Source of the DNA: an uncultured Myxococcales bacterium
GTDB taxonomy: Bacteria > Myxococcota_A > Bradymonadia > UBA7976 > VGTA01
Assembly (NCBI GenBank): GCA_937146725.1
Contig: CAKZRU010000012.1
Coordinates: 1-64,000 of the forward strand
Direction of reading: 5' to 3'
DNA: 64,000 nucleotides
This document shows positions 26,389-34,332 of this stretch, piece by piece. The stretch's first letter is position 1. Every line of letters starts with the position of its first letter. The notes under the pieces were generated by a model. The model was not told the origin of the DNA. It saw nothing but the letters and a program-made list of their open reading frames with translations, and did not search any database. Both the position numbers and the translations under genes were made by a program.

Positions 26389-28155
26389 ATGCGTTTTCAA
26401 TCTCAAGGTTTGACCAAGCAGAGCTCTAAGTCATTCCCATTATTATATAGTTTAGCAATAAGCTTGTTGAGCATGACTTTGGTAAACTCAGTGTGGGCTC
26501 GCCCAGCTTTGGTCACCGCCGAAAAGGTCGAGGGAGATGCAAGTGTTATTCTAAAGCTTGAAGAACAGTTTATTAGAAATGACTCTTCGGTTCCCTGTGA
26601 AATGATTGTTGAGGTTTTGGGTGAAGAAAAAGCACTCACCGCCGGTGATACAATTAAGATTGTTCTCAATGAAGATGACATTCCTTTAATTGATTTTGGT
26701 GATGACAACTTATGGAGTGTTGAAGTCACTGTTGACGAGCAAATGGTAGCAGATCAGCGTTTCTATCAAGTTTATGATTGCTCGTTTGCTGCCGTTGACG
26801 ACATTATTGGTGGGCTAGAGGTGTATGCCAAGGTCAAAGTCGACAAGGAGACTTGTGGAACAGCCTGTGAACTGACCTTAGGCGAAGATACGCCGGCCAC
26901 CAATACAATTCGTATGCTTGATATGGAAGATGACTTATCAGAAGAAGATGATACTGTTGCTGATGCTTTTCTGTTACCAAGAACGGGGGTCACAGACCGA
27001 ATTGCAGCAGATACTGATTGGTTAAAGGTTACCTATAACAATCCGGTTGACCTTTTAGCACGTTTAGAAAGTAATTACAGTGGTGGTGATCTCAATCTCA
27101 CCATGTATAATTCTGAAATGTCAGTGATCGGTGAAGCTGTTCTTGAAGCAAACGGTGGTGCAAAACGCCTTAGCCCTAACTCTGCGATTTTACCCGGTGA
27201 ATACTTTTTAGAAGTGTCTTTAGCAGATCCAGAAAACTTTAATTTCTATGACCTCATTATTACCGAAAGCCAGATTACGACCGACTGTGCGCCCGGAGCG
27301 GTAGAAAGTCGTCCTTGTACCCGTTGTGGCACCGAAGAAAAACTATGTAATAGTGATGGAGAATGGGGAGAATGGGGACAGTGCGAAAGCATGGGTGTAT
27401 GTGATCCGGGTGCGGAAGAATCTCAAGGATGTGGAGATGGTGGGAATCAGTCTCGAACCTGTAATGAGAGCTGTCAATGGAATGACTATAGCACTTGTAT
27501 TCAATGTGATGATGGAGCAACTGAGATGTGCTATAGCGGGCCACAAGAGCTTGCAGGCGTAGGTGCTTGTACAACGGGAACCCGTATGTGTAGTCGTGGA
27601 CAGTGGTCTAGCTGTCAAGGTGATATCCGACCAGGCATTGAGGCCTGTAATGATGGCATTGATAATGACTGTGATGGGCTTGCTGATAGCAATGACCCAG
27701 AGTGTGTGGCTCAATTAGGCGATGCCTGTACTAGTAATAGCTGTGGTGCTCCCTTTACTTGCTTACCACCTCCCTTTACTGAAGGTTACTGTGGTGGTGA
27801 GGACTGTTCACAATGTGGTGTAGGCAGTGTCTGCGGTGTGTCCTTTGGTAAAGAATATTGCCTTAAACCCTGCGCTGGATTTACGGACTGTCGCTTTGGC
27901 TATATTTGTGCCCCTGTCGGTACAATGGGTGAGCAGGTTTGCGTTCCTCCTTGCGAAAGTGATGAAGCTTGTGGAGCGGGTATGGCTTGTAATGAGCAAC
28001 AATACTGTGTCAATGCTGAAGGTGGTACGGTGACCCTAGCTAACCCACCAGCAGCGGATGATGGCGGTTGTGAGCAAAGCTCTAATCCTCAACAAGCACT
28101 TTGGTTCTTATTGATGATCGCCTGCCTAGCTGTTCCAAAACGAAAGCTGAGTTAA
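26389..28155 (+). CDS. Secreted Cys-rich protein with MopE-like motif and MYXO-CTERM-like tail
   Basis: The ATG at 26389 has AAGGTAGG in front and is preferred over the TTG at 26356. A signal peptide (LLYSLAISLLSMTLVNSVWA) precedes a beta-rich ~260-residue domain with Asp/Glu-rich loops. Cys-rich modules follow (CAPGAVESRPCTRCG, CNESCQW), then a CNDGIDNDCDGLADSNDPEC metal-binding motif and more Cys modules. The last ~30 residues read GGC, a short polar spacer, a hydrophobic segment with W (ALWFLLMIACLAV) and a basic PKRK end. This matches the architecture of MYXO-CTERM sorting signals (Cys, membrane segment, Arg/Lys), which attach proteins to the cell surface after cleavage. Function otherwise unknown. 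Confidence 0.82.
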   Translation: MRFQSQGLTKQSSKSFPLLYSLAISLLSMTLVNSVWARPALVTAEKVEGDASVILKLEEQFIRNDSSVPCEMIVEVLGEEKALTAGDTIKIVLNEDDIPLIDFGDDNLWSVEVTVDEQMVADQRFYQVYDCSFAAVDDIIGGLEVYAKVKVDKETCGTACELTLGEDTPATNTIRMLDMEDDLSEEDDTVADAFLLPRTGVTDRIAADTDWLKVTYNNPVDLLARLESNYSGGDLNLTMYNSEMSVIGEAVLEANGGAKRLSPNSAILPGEYFLEVSLADPENFNFYDLIITESQITTDCAPGAVESRPCTRCGTEEKLCNSDGEWGEWGQCESMGVCDPGAEESQGCGDGGNQSRTCNESCQWNDYSTCIQCDDGATEMCYSGPQELAGVGACTTGTRMCSRGQWSSCQGDIRPGIEACNDGIDNDCDGLADSNDPECVAQLGDACTSNSCGAPFTCLPPPFTEGYCGGEDCSQCGVGSVCGVSFGKEYCLKPCAGFTDCRFGYICAPVGTMGEQVCVPPCESDEACGAGMACNEQQYCVNAEGGTVTLANPPAADDGGCEQSSNPQQALWFLLMIACLAVPKRKLS

Positions 28156-28212
28156 TACGGAAAGGCACTCACATGGCATAGTCCCCATAATTCAGCTAGA
28201 GATCATACTACT

Positions 28213-28280
28213 CTAAAACTCTAATTACCCTAAAACTCTAATTACCCTAAAACTCTAATTACCCTAAAATTCTAATTACT
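28213..28280. repeat. 17-bp tandem repeat, four copies
   Basis: The unit CTAAAACTCTAATTACC occurs at 28213-28229, 28230-28246 and 28247-28263 without change, and at 28264-28280 with two changes. It is intergenic, 58 bp after the MYXO-CTERM-like gene. The period is not a multiple of three. There are no spacers, so this is not a CRISPR array. Confidence 0.9.
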
Positions 28281-28287
28281 TAGTCTA

Positions 28288-28332
28288 ATCTTAAAGAATC
28301 ACCGATCACACAGAGGAGTGATTCTTTAAGAT
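28288..28332. terminator. 15-bp perfect hairpin
   Basis: ATCTTAAAGAATCAC (28288-28302) is fully complementary to GTGATTCTTTAAGAT (28318-28332) around a 15-nt loop. It lies after the MYXO-CTERM-like gene and before the Hsp20 promoter region. It is the strongest hairpin I noticed in the window. No T-tract follows, so it may be a transcript-end stabiliser, a terminator or a protein-binding site. Confidence 0.6.
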
Positions 28333-28640
28333 CCCTAAAAATATGACTAATCTGATTGCTTACATGAACTGGTTCAAGACGTATCTAATATCCTTAGTAG
28401 ATCATTCTAAAAATTTTTCAAGCAGTTATTCCTCAATAAAATTAAAACCTTATTCATTTTTGACGAGGGGCGGTTTAAAAAATATATACCTTAGGAATTG
28501 ACGCTGTAAACTTGGGGATTAAGTTAGAAATATACAAGTTGCAATGTTTATCAAAAACTTAATAGATTGATTTAAAAACTGATCAATTTGAAAAAGTTTA
28601 TCGATATATATTACTAAAAATTAAACCCAAAAGGAGTATT
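28333..28640. other. AT-rich leader/promoter region of the Hsp20 operon
   Basis: About 308 bp without an ORF. No CIRCE or ROSE-like element is recognisable. TTGAAA followed about 15 bp later by TATTAC (around 28590-28620) is a weak promoter candidate; no sigma-32 -10 box (CCCCAT) is seen. Confidence 0.3.
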
Positions 28641-29045
28641 ATGTACTTTTTACCAAAACTATGGACCCAGTTTGCGATCAATTATGAAAGAACCGACAGC
28701 AATATGCGATTTGAAGTGATTGAAAATAAAGAAGATTATAAAATCCAAGCCATCTTGGTTGGCGTTGACATGGAGCAGGTAAATATCGACCGTGAAGATC
28801 ATTTGTTAACTATAGCTGTGAATATTGATGAGGGTCATATTAAGAATGAACAGTATCAATTACTATGGTCAGAGTTTTCTGCTGGACCTGTTGGACAAAA
28901 ACTAGAACGCAAGTTCCGTTTACCCAACAATATAAATCTTGATGAGATCGAAGCGACATTGGCTAATGGAGTATTAAGCATTAAACTTCCTAAACAGGCA
29001 CCTAATAAGCAAAGGATTGCCCTTAAATCAGTACTCGCTAGCTAA
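28641..29045 (+). CDS. Small heat-shock protein, Hsp20/alpha-crystallin family
   Basis: A holding chaperone that binds unfolding proteins in the cytoplasm. The alpha-crystallin domain covers about residues 20-115, with the signature end ANGVLSIKLPK and a C-terminal I-x-L motif (RIAL) used for oligomer assembly. The N-terminal arm is short. AAGGAG is well placed before the ATG. A second, shorter Hsp20 gene follows 63 bp downstream, so the pair probably forms hetero-oligomers. The length of 134 residues is normal for bacterial Hsp20. Confidence 0.9.
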   Translation: MYFLPKLWTQFAINYERTDSNMRFEVIENKEDYKIQAILVGVDMEQVNIDREDHLLTIAVNIDEGHIKNEQYQLLWSEFSAGPVGQKLERKFRLPNNINLDEIEATLANGVLSIKLPKQAPNKQRIALKSVLAS

Positions 29046-29108
29046 TTAATATAAATTAATACTTGAAATTAATTTCATCATAAAAAATTAATCATAAGGA
29101 CAATTGAC

Positions 29109-29456
29109 ATGAATCATGATTGTTTAAATCAAGAAATAAATCAAAATACCCCTAAGAGTCATACAGAAGCTAGACGACAGTCCCCTCCAAAAGCCCGCCT
29201 ATTTCAAAGCCAAGATCACTGGTTATTACAACTTGCCTTACCCAATGTAAAAGCCGAAGATGTACGCGTAGAAGAAAGAGGTCAAGAGGTGTATATATAT
29301 GCTGAAAACGAGCAAGAGCGTTTTGAACGTAAGTTTCAGTTGCCCTCTCACGAATGCTTTACCAAGATTGAAGCTGAACTTAGCAAGGGACTGCTAACTC
29401 TAAAGATTTATGCAACTACACCTGAAAGTAAGAACATTGAAGTGCTTTCTGCTTAA
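29109..29456 (+). CDS. Second small heat-shock protein, Hsp20-like
   Basis: A protein of 115 residues. An N-terminal Asn/Gln-rich, basic arm of ~30 residues precedes a compact alpha-crystallin domain (ARLFQSQDHWLLQLALPNVKAEDVRVEE...ERKFQLP) ending in LSKGLLTLKI and an I-x-V tail (IEVL). AAGGA lies before the ATG. It is more diverged from the family consensus than its upstream neighbour (IYAENE replaces the usual longer beta6 loop), as is common for class-B partners in paired bacterial Hsp20 systems. Probably co-transcribed with the gene at 28641. Confidence 0.82.
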   Translation: MNHDCLNQEINQNTPKSHTEARRQSPPKARLFQSQDHWLLQLALPNVKAEDVRVEERGQEVYIYAENEQERFERKFQLPSHECFTKIEAELSKGLLTLKIYATTPESKNIEVLSA

Positions 29457-29484
29457 GTAAGCTAAGACCGGATAAATTGATTAA

Positions 29485-29548
29485 GGATTTGCCCATTGGA
29501 AATTGCCCATTGAGGATTGCCCATTGAGGATTGCCCATTGAGGATTGA
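29485..29548. repeat. 14-bp tandem repeat, about four copies
   Basis: The unit GGATTGCCCATTGA is exact at 29514-29527 and 29528-29541. Variant copies lie at 29485-29499 (one extra base) and 29500-29513, and a partial copy ends at 29548. It is intergenic between the second Hsp20 gene and the HELSH protein gene. The rest of 29457-29743 shows nothing recognisable. Confidence 0.88.
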
Positions 29549-29743
29549 TAGTAGGTTAACTAGGCTAAGTGTTTGTATGCTCATGTTAATTTTCTAAATG
29601 ACTTAAGCAACACCCATAAGCTTTTGCTATGTTTGAGTATCATTGTGAAAAACTGAAGATTTTTTGTCCACTTTGGTAGATTTGAAGCGTTAAAGACAAG
29701 GAAGAATTGTTTTTATCCGTTCAAGAACAAAGGAGATATGGAC

Positions 29744-31015
29744 ATGAACAAGGTTCTTAGTCAGGCACTGCATACAACCCAATACAATACTTGGACCAAT
29801 GGAATCAAAAAAGGCTTATTGAGTCTTAATCAGTCGATGCAAAACTTTGTCACAGCTCAAAGTAAGGCACTTATACCTTATATTGAAGCTGAAAGTGGCC
29901 TGAGCATTGCCAAGGGATATCCCTGTCCATGTAAAGTGTATCTACTCTCACCAAAGGTTTTAGAACTATACTACCAAGGAACACCTAAGAATCCTTCAGA
30001 CTTCTACGACATAGATAGACAAGCTCAGTTTATTGCTGAGACTTTAGTAGAACGGATGGAGCGTTACCCGCATCTTGTTGGAAGTGATGTGGAAAAGGCC
30101 CTACAAAAACTAAGCCAGCGTATTGATCAAGAACTCGCTCAGCTTGAGAGCGATGAGTATCTATGTCTAGATGAATATGAAACACTTGCTAACCGCTTTG
30201 ATCTTGAACCCATCACAGACTTCAACACTCCAAATCTTGATGAGTTGAGTCTAGAAGCACCGGATGAATTATTGAGGATCATTAAGGACTTAGATCAATC
30301 ATCAAAAGCAATACAGCTTGCAGATGATGATCTTAATCACCCCAAATATCACTTACGTCACCAACTTGAGCTCATTCTTGATTTAATCAATGCTGATGAG
30401 GAAGTGAATCGCTGCGATCGTGAAAAAACAATCACAGATCCATTAGCTGTATACAAATCACAAAGAAGCTATACTCATAGTACTCATCCTAAGAGTATGA
30501 TTAGAGATGCTCAGCCCATGATTGAATTATATTCGCTCAAGATCGCCTTGTGCACTGAAAATATCAAGAGCACATTAATTGGACTAACCACAAAGGTTTT
30601 AGTGCATGAATTAAGTCATTGGAATACACACTTGGGCTTAGACTCAGATTTACAAACTTGGCTCAGCTTTCATGATGCAGATAAATTAAGCATAGAGGGA
30701 TCAGCACAAGATTTAACCTTAAGAAGCCTAGAACGAATGGCGAGTTCATATTTTACCCATAAGCCGGCCCGTCGACGCTTGGCGGTACTAGCTTTAATTG
30801 CCTTTTACCAATTAAATGTGAACCAAACCAAGCCTTATCGCATTCATCGGGATTGGCTTAAGTACTCAAAGGAAACGCGTCGGAAAGCCCTTCAAATCCT
30901 TAGAACACAATCGGGGCAATACCATAAAAGCATAGAGCTTTATGAATATATGCTACAAGGTATTGGTGACCTAAAATCAACCGGCTTAATGAGTTCTAAT
31001 GTCATTCCTTTTTAA
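29744..31015 (+). CDS. Putative zinc metalloprotease-like protein with HELSH motif
   Basis: I recognise no named family for this 423-residue protein. It has a clear HExxH motif, VLVHELSHWNTHLG (HELSH at 288-292), with a downstream Glu in SIEGSAQD (Glu318), a spacing compatible with a gluzincin-type third ligand. The N-terminal half is helical and acidic; PCPCKVYLLSP near residue 58 gives a CxC pair. No signal peptide or membrane helix, so cytoplasmic. The start at 29744 is chosen over 29738 because AAAGGAG lies eight bases from the second ATG and only two from the first. It follows the Hsp20 pair on the same strand after a repeat, so a role in protein quality control is possible but inferred. 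Confidence 0.62.
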   Translation: MNKVLSQALHTTQYNTWTNGIKKGLLSLNQSMQNFVTAQSKALIPYIEAESGLSIAKGYPCPCKVYLLSPKVLELYYQGTPKNPSDFYDIDRQAQFIAETLVERMERYPHLVGSDVEKALQKLSQRIDQELAQLESDEYLCLDEYETLANRFDLEPITDFNTPNLDELSLEAPDELLRIIKDLDQSSKAIQLADDDLNHPKYHLRHQLELILDLINADEEVNRCDREKTITDPLAVYKSQRSYTHSTHPKSMIRDAQPMIELYSLKIALCTENIKSTLIGLTTKVLVHELSHWNTHLGLDSDLQTWLSFHDADKLSIEGSAQDLTLRSLERMASSYFTHKPARRRLAVLALIAFYQLNVNQTKPYRIHRDWLKYSKETRRKALQILRTQSGQYHKSIELYEYMLQGIGDLKSTGLMSSNVIPF

Positions 31016-31129
31016 CGAATAAGGTTGCACTCTTATCATCCAATGTGCTCTAGCTAAACAACAAGGTTTAATGAGTTCAGCTGATGTATAAGTTTGGGTA
31101 TTGAGTTTTATGTAGCGGGAACTATGTGA

Positions 31130-32500
31130 TCAGGCTTGGCTACTGGCTTCTGTGCTTGTTGCTTTACTCGCTACTGCATCGCTCTTCATTTCTCGAGCAG
31201 TACTTTCTTGGGTTGTCTTTGGCCAAGCATGTGCACCAAAACTCATGACAACACCGGTGAGTATACCTATTTGTAAGCCAAGCACTAGCGTGACCGCAAA
31301 GGTAGCAATCCAAATGGTTGCTTCAATGGGATTTTCTTTAATTAGACGAACAGGAAGCTTAAGGTCCATAAGGCCAAACACTGCCCCCATAATCATGGCG
31401 GCTAATGTTGCTTTGGGCAAGTGATATAAAGCAGGAGTAAACTGCCAAACCACAAGGGCAACCACGGTAAAAGTCACTAAAGAGGCTAGTGGTGTTCTAG
31501 CACCGGCTTTATCGTTTACGGCAGTACGAGAAAAACCACCAGCAACCGGATAAGCACCAAAGAAAGCACCGGTAATATTAGATGCACCAAGCGCTAACAG
31601 TTCCTGACCTGGTTTAATATCATAGCCCTTATCTTTAGCAACCGCTCCTCCAACAGCAATCGCCTCCATAAAGGCAAGTAGAGCAATGCTTAATGCACCA
31701 CCAATCAGCTGACTACTATGTTCACCGGTGAGCAACTCCATAAGTCTACCCATACTTGGGATGGTCATAGCAGGTAGACCTTGAGGGATTTCACCGACAA
31801 CAGTAACCCCTTGCTCGTTAAGTCCTAAGAACATTGACACAATAATCATTGATACAATTCCGATTAGACCTGCTGGTAACTTAGAGTTTAGCTTTGGCAA
31901 GCCCTTAAAAATGGCTAAAGAGATTAAACCAATAGCAAGGGTAGGAAAGCTCACTTCATTCAGTTTGCTGATTGCGGCCATAATCACTTCATGAGCGGCA
32001 ATTTGACGACCCAAGTTTGCACCAAGTAAATGCTTGAGCTGACTTAAGCCAATAATTAAGGCGGCTGCTGAAGTAAAGCCACTCATCATAGCTGGACTCA
32101 AATAACGGACTAATTTACCAATACGCAAAACTGACATCAGGACAAGACTTGAGCCAACCATTAATGCTAGAAGTCCTGCAATTTCTATATATTCAGCGCT
32201 CATGCTCATGGCAACACCATTGAGGGTCACCATCGTTAACAATGAGTCCATTGCCACCGGTCCAACGGATAGATTCTTTGCGCTTCCAAGCAGAGTATAA
32301 GCAATAATCGGCATAAGAGCGGCATATAAACCGACTTGAGCAGGTAAACCGGCAAGCATGGCATAGGCCATACTTTGTGGAATCAGCAGGGCCGCCGTTG
32401 TAATCCCAGCGCTAAGCTCGGTGCGCCATAGTTTTGGACCCTCAGAAATGAGAGAGTAAAGATTAGGTAAATAGCTTTGTAATTTATATTCAGTATTCAT
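31130..32500 (-). CDS. SulP-family anion transporter lacking a STAS domain
   Basis: An inner-membrane transporter of the SLC26/SulP family (sulfate, bicarbonate or other anions). The N-terminal signature AAALLIPQSMAYAMLAGLPAQVGLYAALMP-type region is present (cut here; residues ~34-62), and 10-12 hydrophobic segments follow to residue ~415. Usual SulP proteins have 500-600 residues with a C-terminal STAS domain. Here the protein ends after ~40 residues of Ser/Thr/Ala-rich tail, with no STAS, and the stop is clean, so it is not obviously a truncation. GGAGGTG is well placed before the ATG. Substrate is not predictable; no carbonic anhydrase or sulfate-assimilation gene is adjacent. Confidence 0.87.
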   Translation of the reverse strand: MNTEYKLQSYLPNLYSLISEGPKLWRTELSAGITTAALLIPQSMAYAMLAGLPAQVGLYAALMPIIAYTLLGSAKNLSVGPVAMDSLLTMVTLNGVAMSMSAEYIEIAGLLALMVGSSLVLMSVLRIGKLVRYLSPAMMSGFTSAAALIIGLSQLKHLLGANLGRQIAAHEVIMAAISKLNEVSFPTLAIGLISLAIFKGLPKLNSKLPAGLIGIVSMIIVSMFLGLNEQGVTVVGEIPQGLPAMTIPSMGRLMELLTGEHSSQLIGGALSIALLAFMEAIAVGGAVAKDKGYDIKPGQELLALGASNITGAFFGAYPVAGGFSRTAVNDKAGARTPLASLVTFTVVALVVWQFTPALYHLPKATLAAMIMGAVFGLMDLKLPVRLIKENPIEATIWIATFAVTLVLGLQIGILTGVVMSFGAHAWPKTTQESTAREMKSDAVASKATSTEASSQA

Positions 32501-32728
32501 TGTGCACCTCCACTCGTTCTTTAAACAAGGATCGTGCCAAGAAATAGCTGATCATAAATATCAATAAATACAGATGTTTATTGTGAGATTTGAGAAGGTG
32601 CTGAAATATCGTTTCTCAGTCTAAAACAATGTGTTGAGACATATGAAACATAGTGCCACAAGCTTTCCATCAAGCTTTTTGCATGGGATAAGCTGTGGTC
32701 AAAACTAGGTCGTCATATTTGGTAATAG

Positions 32729-32746
32729 ACTTTATAATTATAAAGT
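32729..32746. terminator. Perfect 18-bp palindrome over a stop codon
   Basis: ACTTTATAA-TTATAAAGT is a perfect palindrome that includes the TAA stop of the minus-strand GYF/AgmX gene. It may form a transcript-end structure or bind a protein. With no loop it is a poor classical terminator. Confidence 0.35.
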
Positions 32747-34300
32747 AATCGGAAGTGGAATCGAGAGTAAATCGCCTGTATAAGTTGGGAACTTAAGTTG
32801 TTTTACTGTTGTAATCACACAATCATTAGCAGTCGATTTACGAAGCTTAGCCGAGGTCGCACGAGCTGAGCTGACACTCCCATTGCGTTGAATGACCACC
32901 ATCACATTGACAGTGCCCTTAAGTTTGGGATCTAAACTGAGGCAGCGCTTGAACTTTGCTTTGTTATTTTTGAGCACTGTCATTAAATCACCACGACCCA
33001 GTGTGACTCTTGTATTCGCCTTGCTCGTTTCGCTGGCTTTAGTTTTCGTCGCCGTCGAATTACTTTTTTTACTAATTTTGGTGCTATTTGTCGTTTTCTT
33101 ATTTTTAACTTTAGAGCTTGTTCTTTTCTTTGCCGAGCCCTTTGATACTCGTTTTTTCTTCTGCTGAGCTATACTTTGTTTACTTTGGGGTTTATGATTG
33201 ACAGCTTGATTTGTTGCGTCTTTATTTTTCACGTTTTGACCAGCTTCGAGGGCAAAAGGAGTTTCAATATCTAACTCAATTTCTTCGATGCCAGGAGATT
33301 TTGTATCAGCAGGAGATTTGGTATCAGCAGGAGATTTGGTATCAGCAGGAGATTTGGTATCAGCAGGAGATTTGGTATCAGCAGGAGATGCTTGATCTGT
33401 TTCGAGCTGACCTTCAACATTCGTTTTTGGGATTGGTAAACCGAGGGCGTCTTCATTCCCTTGATCATTTTTGATCTGTGGAAGGGCAAGTGCATCACTA
33501 CTTGGATCAGTATTTGTTTTTTCGACTTGATCAGTATGATTATTATTTACATCAACATTAGTCTTAGCTTGTCCATCAGCTGTTTTGTTGATGTTTTGCT
33601 GAGTATGAATATTATTTTGGCTTAATTCAGACTGAGAATGAGTGTTTTGTAACTGTGTCTGTTGCTCAACAGCTAGATTTTGCTTTGCATGACTACTCAA
33701 GCTGAGTTGATCTATTGGATCAGTTTGAGTTTCCCATGGTTTAAGCACATAAGCTGCACCACTACCGATGAGTAATAAAAGCAACAAAATGATTCCTGTA
33801 GAATTAGATTTCTTTACCGGCTTCACCGGCGCAATCGCCGGTGCTCGTGATACTGAGTTGGTGATTTGTTGATTTGGTGAGTTTGAAGAAATAAGTTCTG
33901 CGTTATCCTCGAGAGCCTCCAACTCAACAAGCTCATCAAGATCCTCTAATTCCTCAAGTTGATCGACGCTTGGTAAATGAGTCATATTTGATGCAGAAGC
34001 TTGATTTTCTTGCAATTGATGAAAGTTTTGATGCTCTAGAAAGGCTGTAGCTTCTTCAGGAGATTGCTGTACTTGAGCATAATTTACTTGCTCGTTAATC
34101 ACCGCACCTTGAAATAAAAGAGTATTAAACTCCGGAATCTGAATGAGAGCTACCCAATCACTCCAGCCCTCACGCCACAACAGAGAATCACTGGTCACAA
34201 CATCTTTGTAGTAAAAGTCGAGTACATCTTCAAAACTGAGGGGGCCTAATTGTTCCCCTTGCAATAAAATAAACCAAACTTCCTCTGATGCAGTTGTCAT
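32738..34300 (-). CDS. GYF_2-domain membrane protein with AgmX/PglI-like C-terminus
   Basis: Domains in order: an N-terminal GYF_2-like module (7-57, WFILLQGEQLGPLSFEDV, LWREGWSDW); an acidic Leu/Glu stretch; one membrane helix (~170-187, GIILLLLLLIGSGAAYVL); a long Gln/Asn/Asp linker with five SPADTK-type repeats; a Lys/Ser-rich segment; and a C-terminal domain (~425-520) resembling the AgmX/PglI C-terminal/TonB-like fold (FKRCLSLDPKLKGTVNVMVVIQ). In myxobacteria this architecture belongs to gliding/envelope complexes, where the cytoplasmic GYF end faces the cell interior and the TonB-like end spans the periplasm. It is the last gene of a minus-strand run with a P-domain protein and a lipoprotein, which may be its partners. 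Confidence 0.8.
   Translation of the reverse strand: MTTASEEVWFILLQGEQLGPLSFEDVLDFYYKDVVTSDSLLWREGWSDWVALIQIPEFNTLLFQGAVINEQVNYAQVQQSPEEATAFLEHQNFHQLQENQASASNMTHLPSVDQLEELEDLDELVELEALEDNAELISSNSPNQQITNSVSRAPAIAPVKPVKKSNSTGIILLLLLLIGSGAAYVLKPWETQTDPIDQLSLSSHAKQNLAVEQQTQLQNTHSQSELSQNNIHTQQNINKTADGQAKTNVDVNNNHTDQVEKTNTDPSSDALALPQIKNDQGNEDALGLPIPKTNVEGQLETDQASPADTKSPADTKSPADTKSPADTKSPADTKSPGIEEIELDIETPFALEAGQNVKNKDATNQAVNHKPQSKQSIAQQKKKRVSKGSAKKRTSSKVKNKKTTNSTKISKKSNSTATKTKASETSKANTRVTLGRGDLMTVLKNNKAKFKRCLSLDPKLKGTVNVMVVIQRNGSVSSARATSAKLRKSTANDCVITTVKQLKFPTYTGDLLSIPLPITL
33294..33390. repeat. 18-bp tandem repeat, five copies, in coding frame
   Basis: The unit GGAGATTTGGTATCAGCA (first copy with one change) fills 33294-33383 and a partial copy runs to 33390. 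On the minus strand it encodes repeated Ala-Asp-Thr-Lys-Ser-Pro in the periplasmic linker of the GYF/AgmX protein. Copy-number change would alter linker length without a frameshift. Confidence 0.92.
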
Positions 34301-34332
34301 CTTCTTTTCCCATTACCTTGAGGTGAGTTGAC

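Noticed and set aside
27343..27714. Minus-strand ORFs inside the MYXO-CTERM-like gene
   Set aside because: Shadows of Cys/Asp-rich coding sequence without start signals.
29485..29548. Possible attachment site or IS end
   Set aside because: Simple direct tandem repeat without inverted ends, integrase or transposase nearby.
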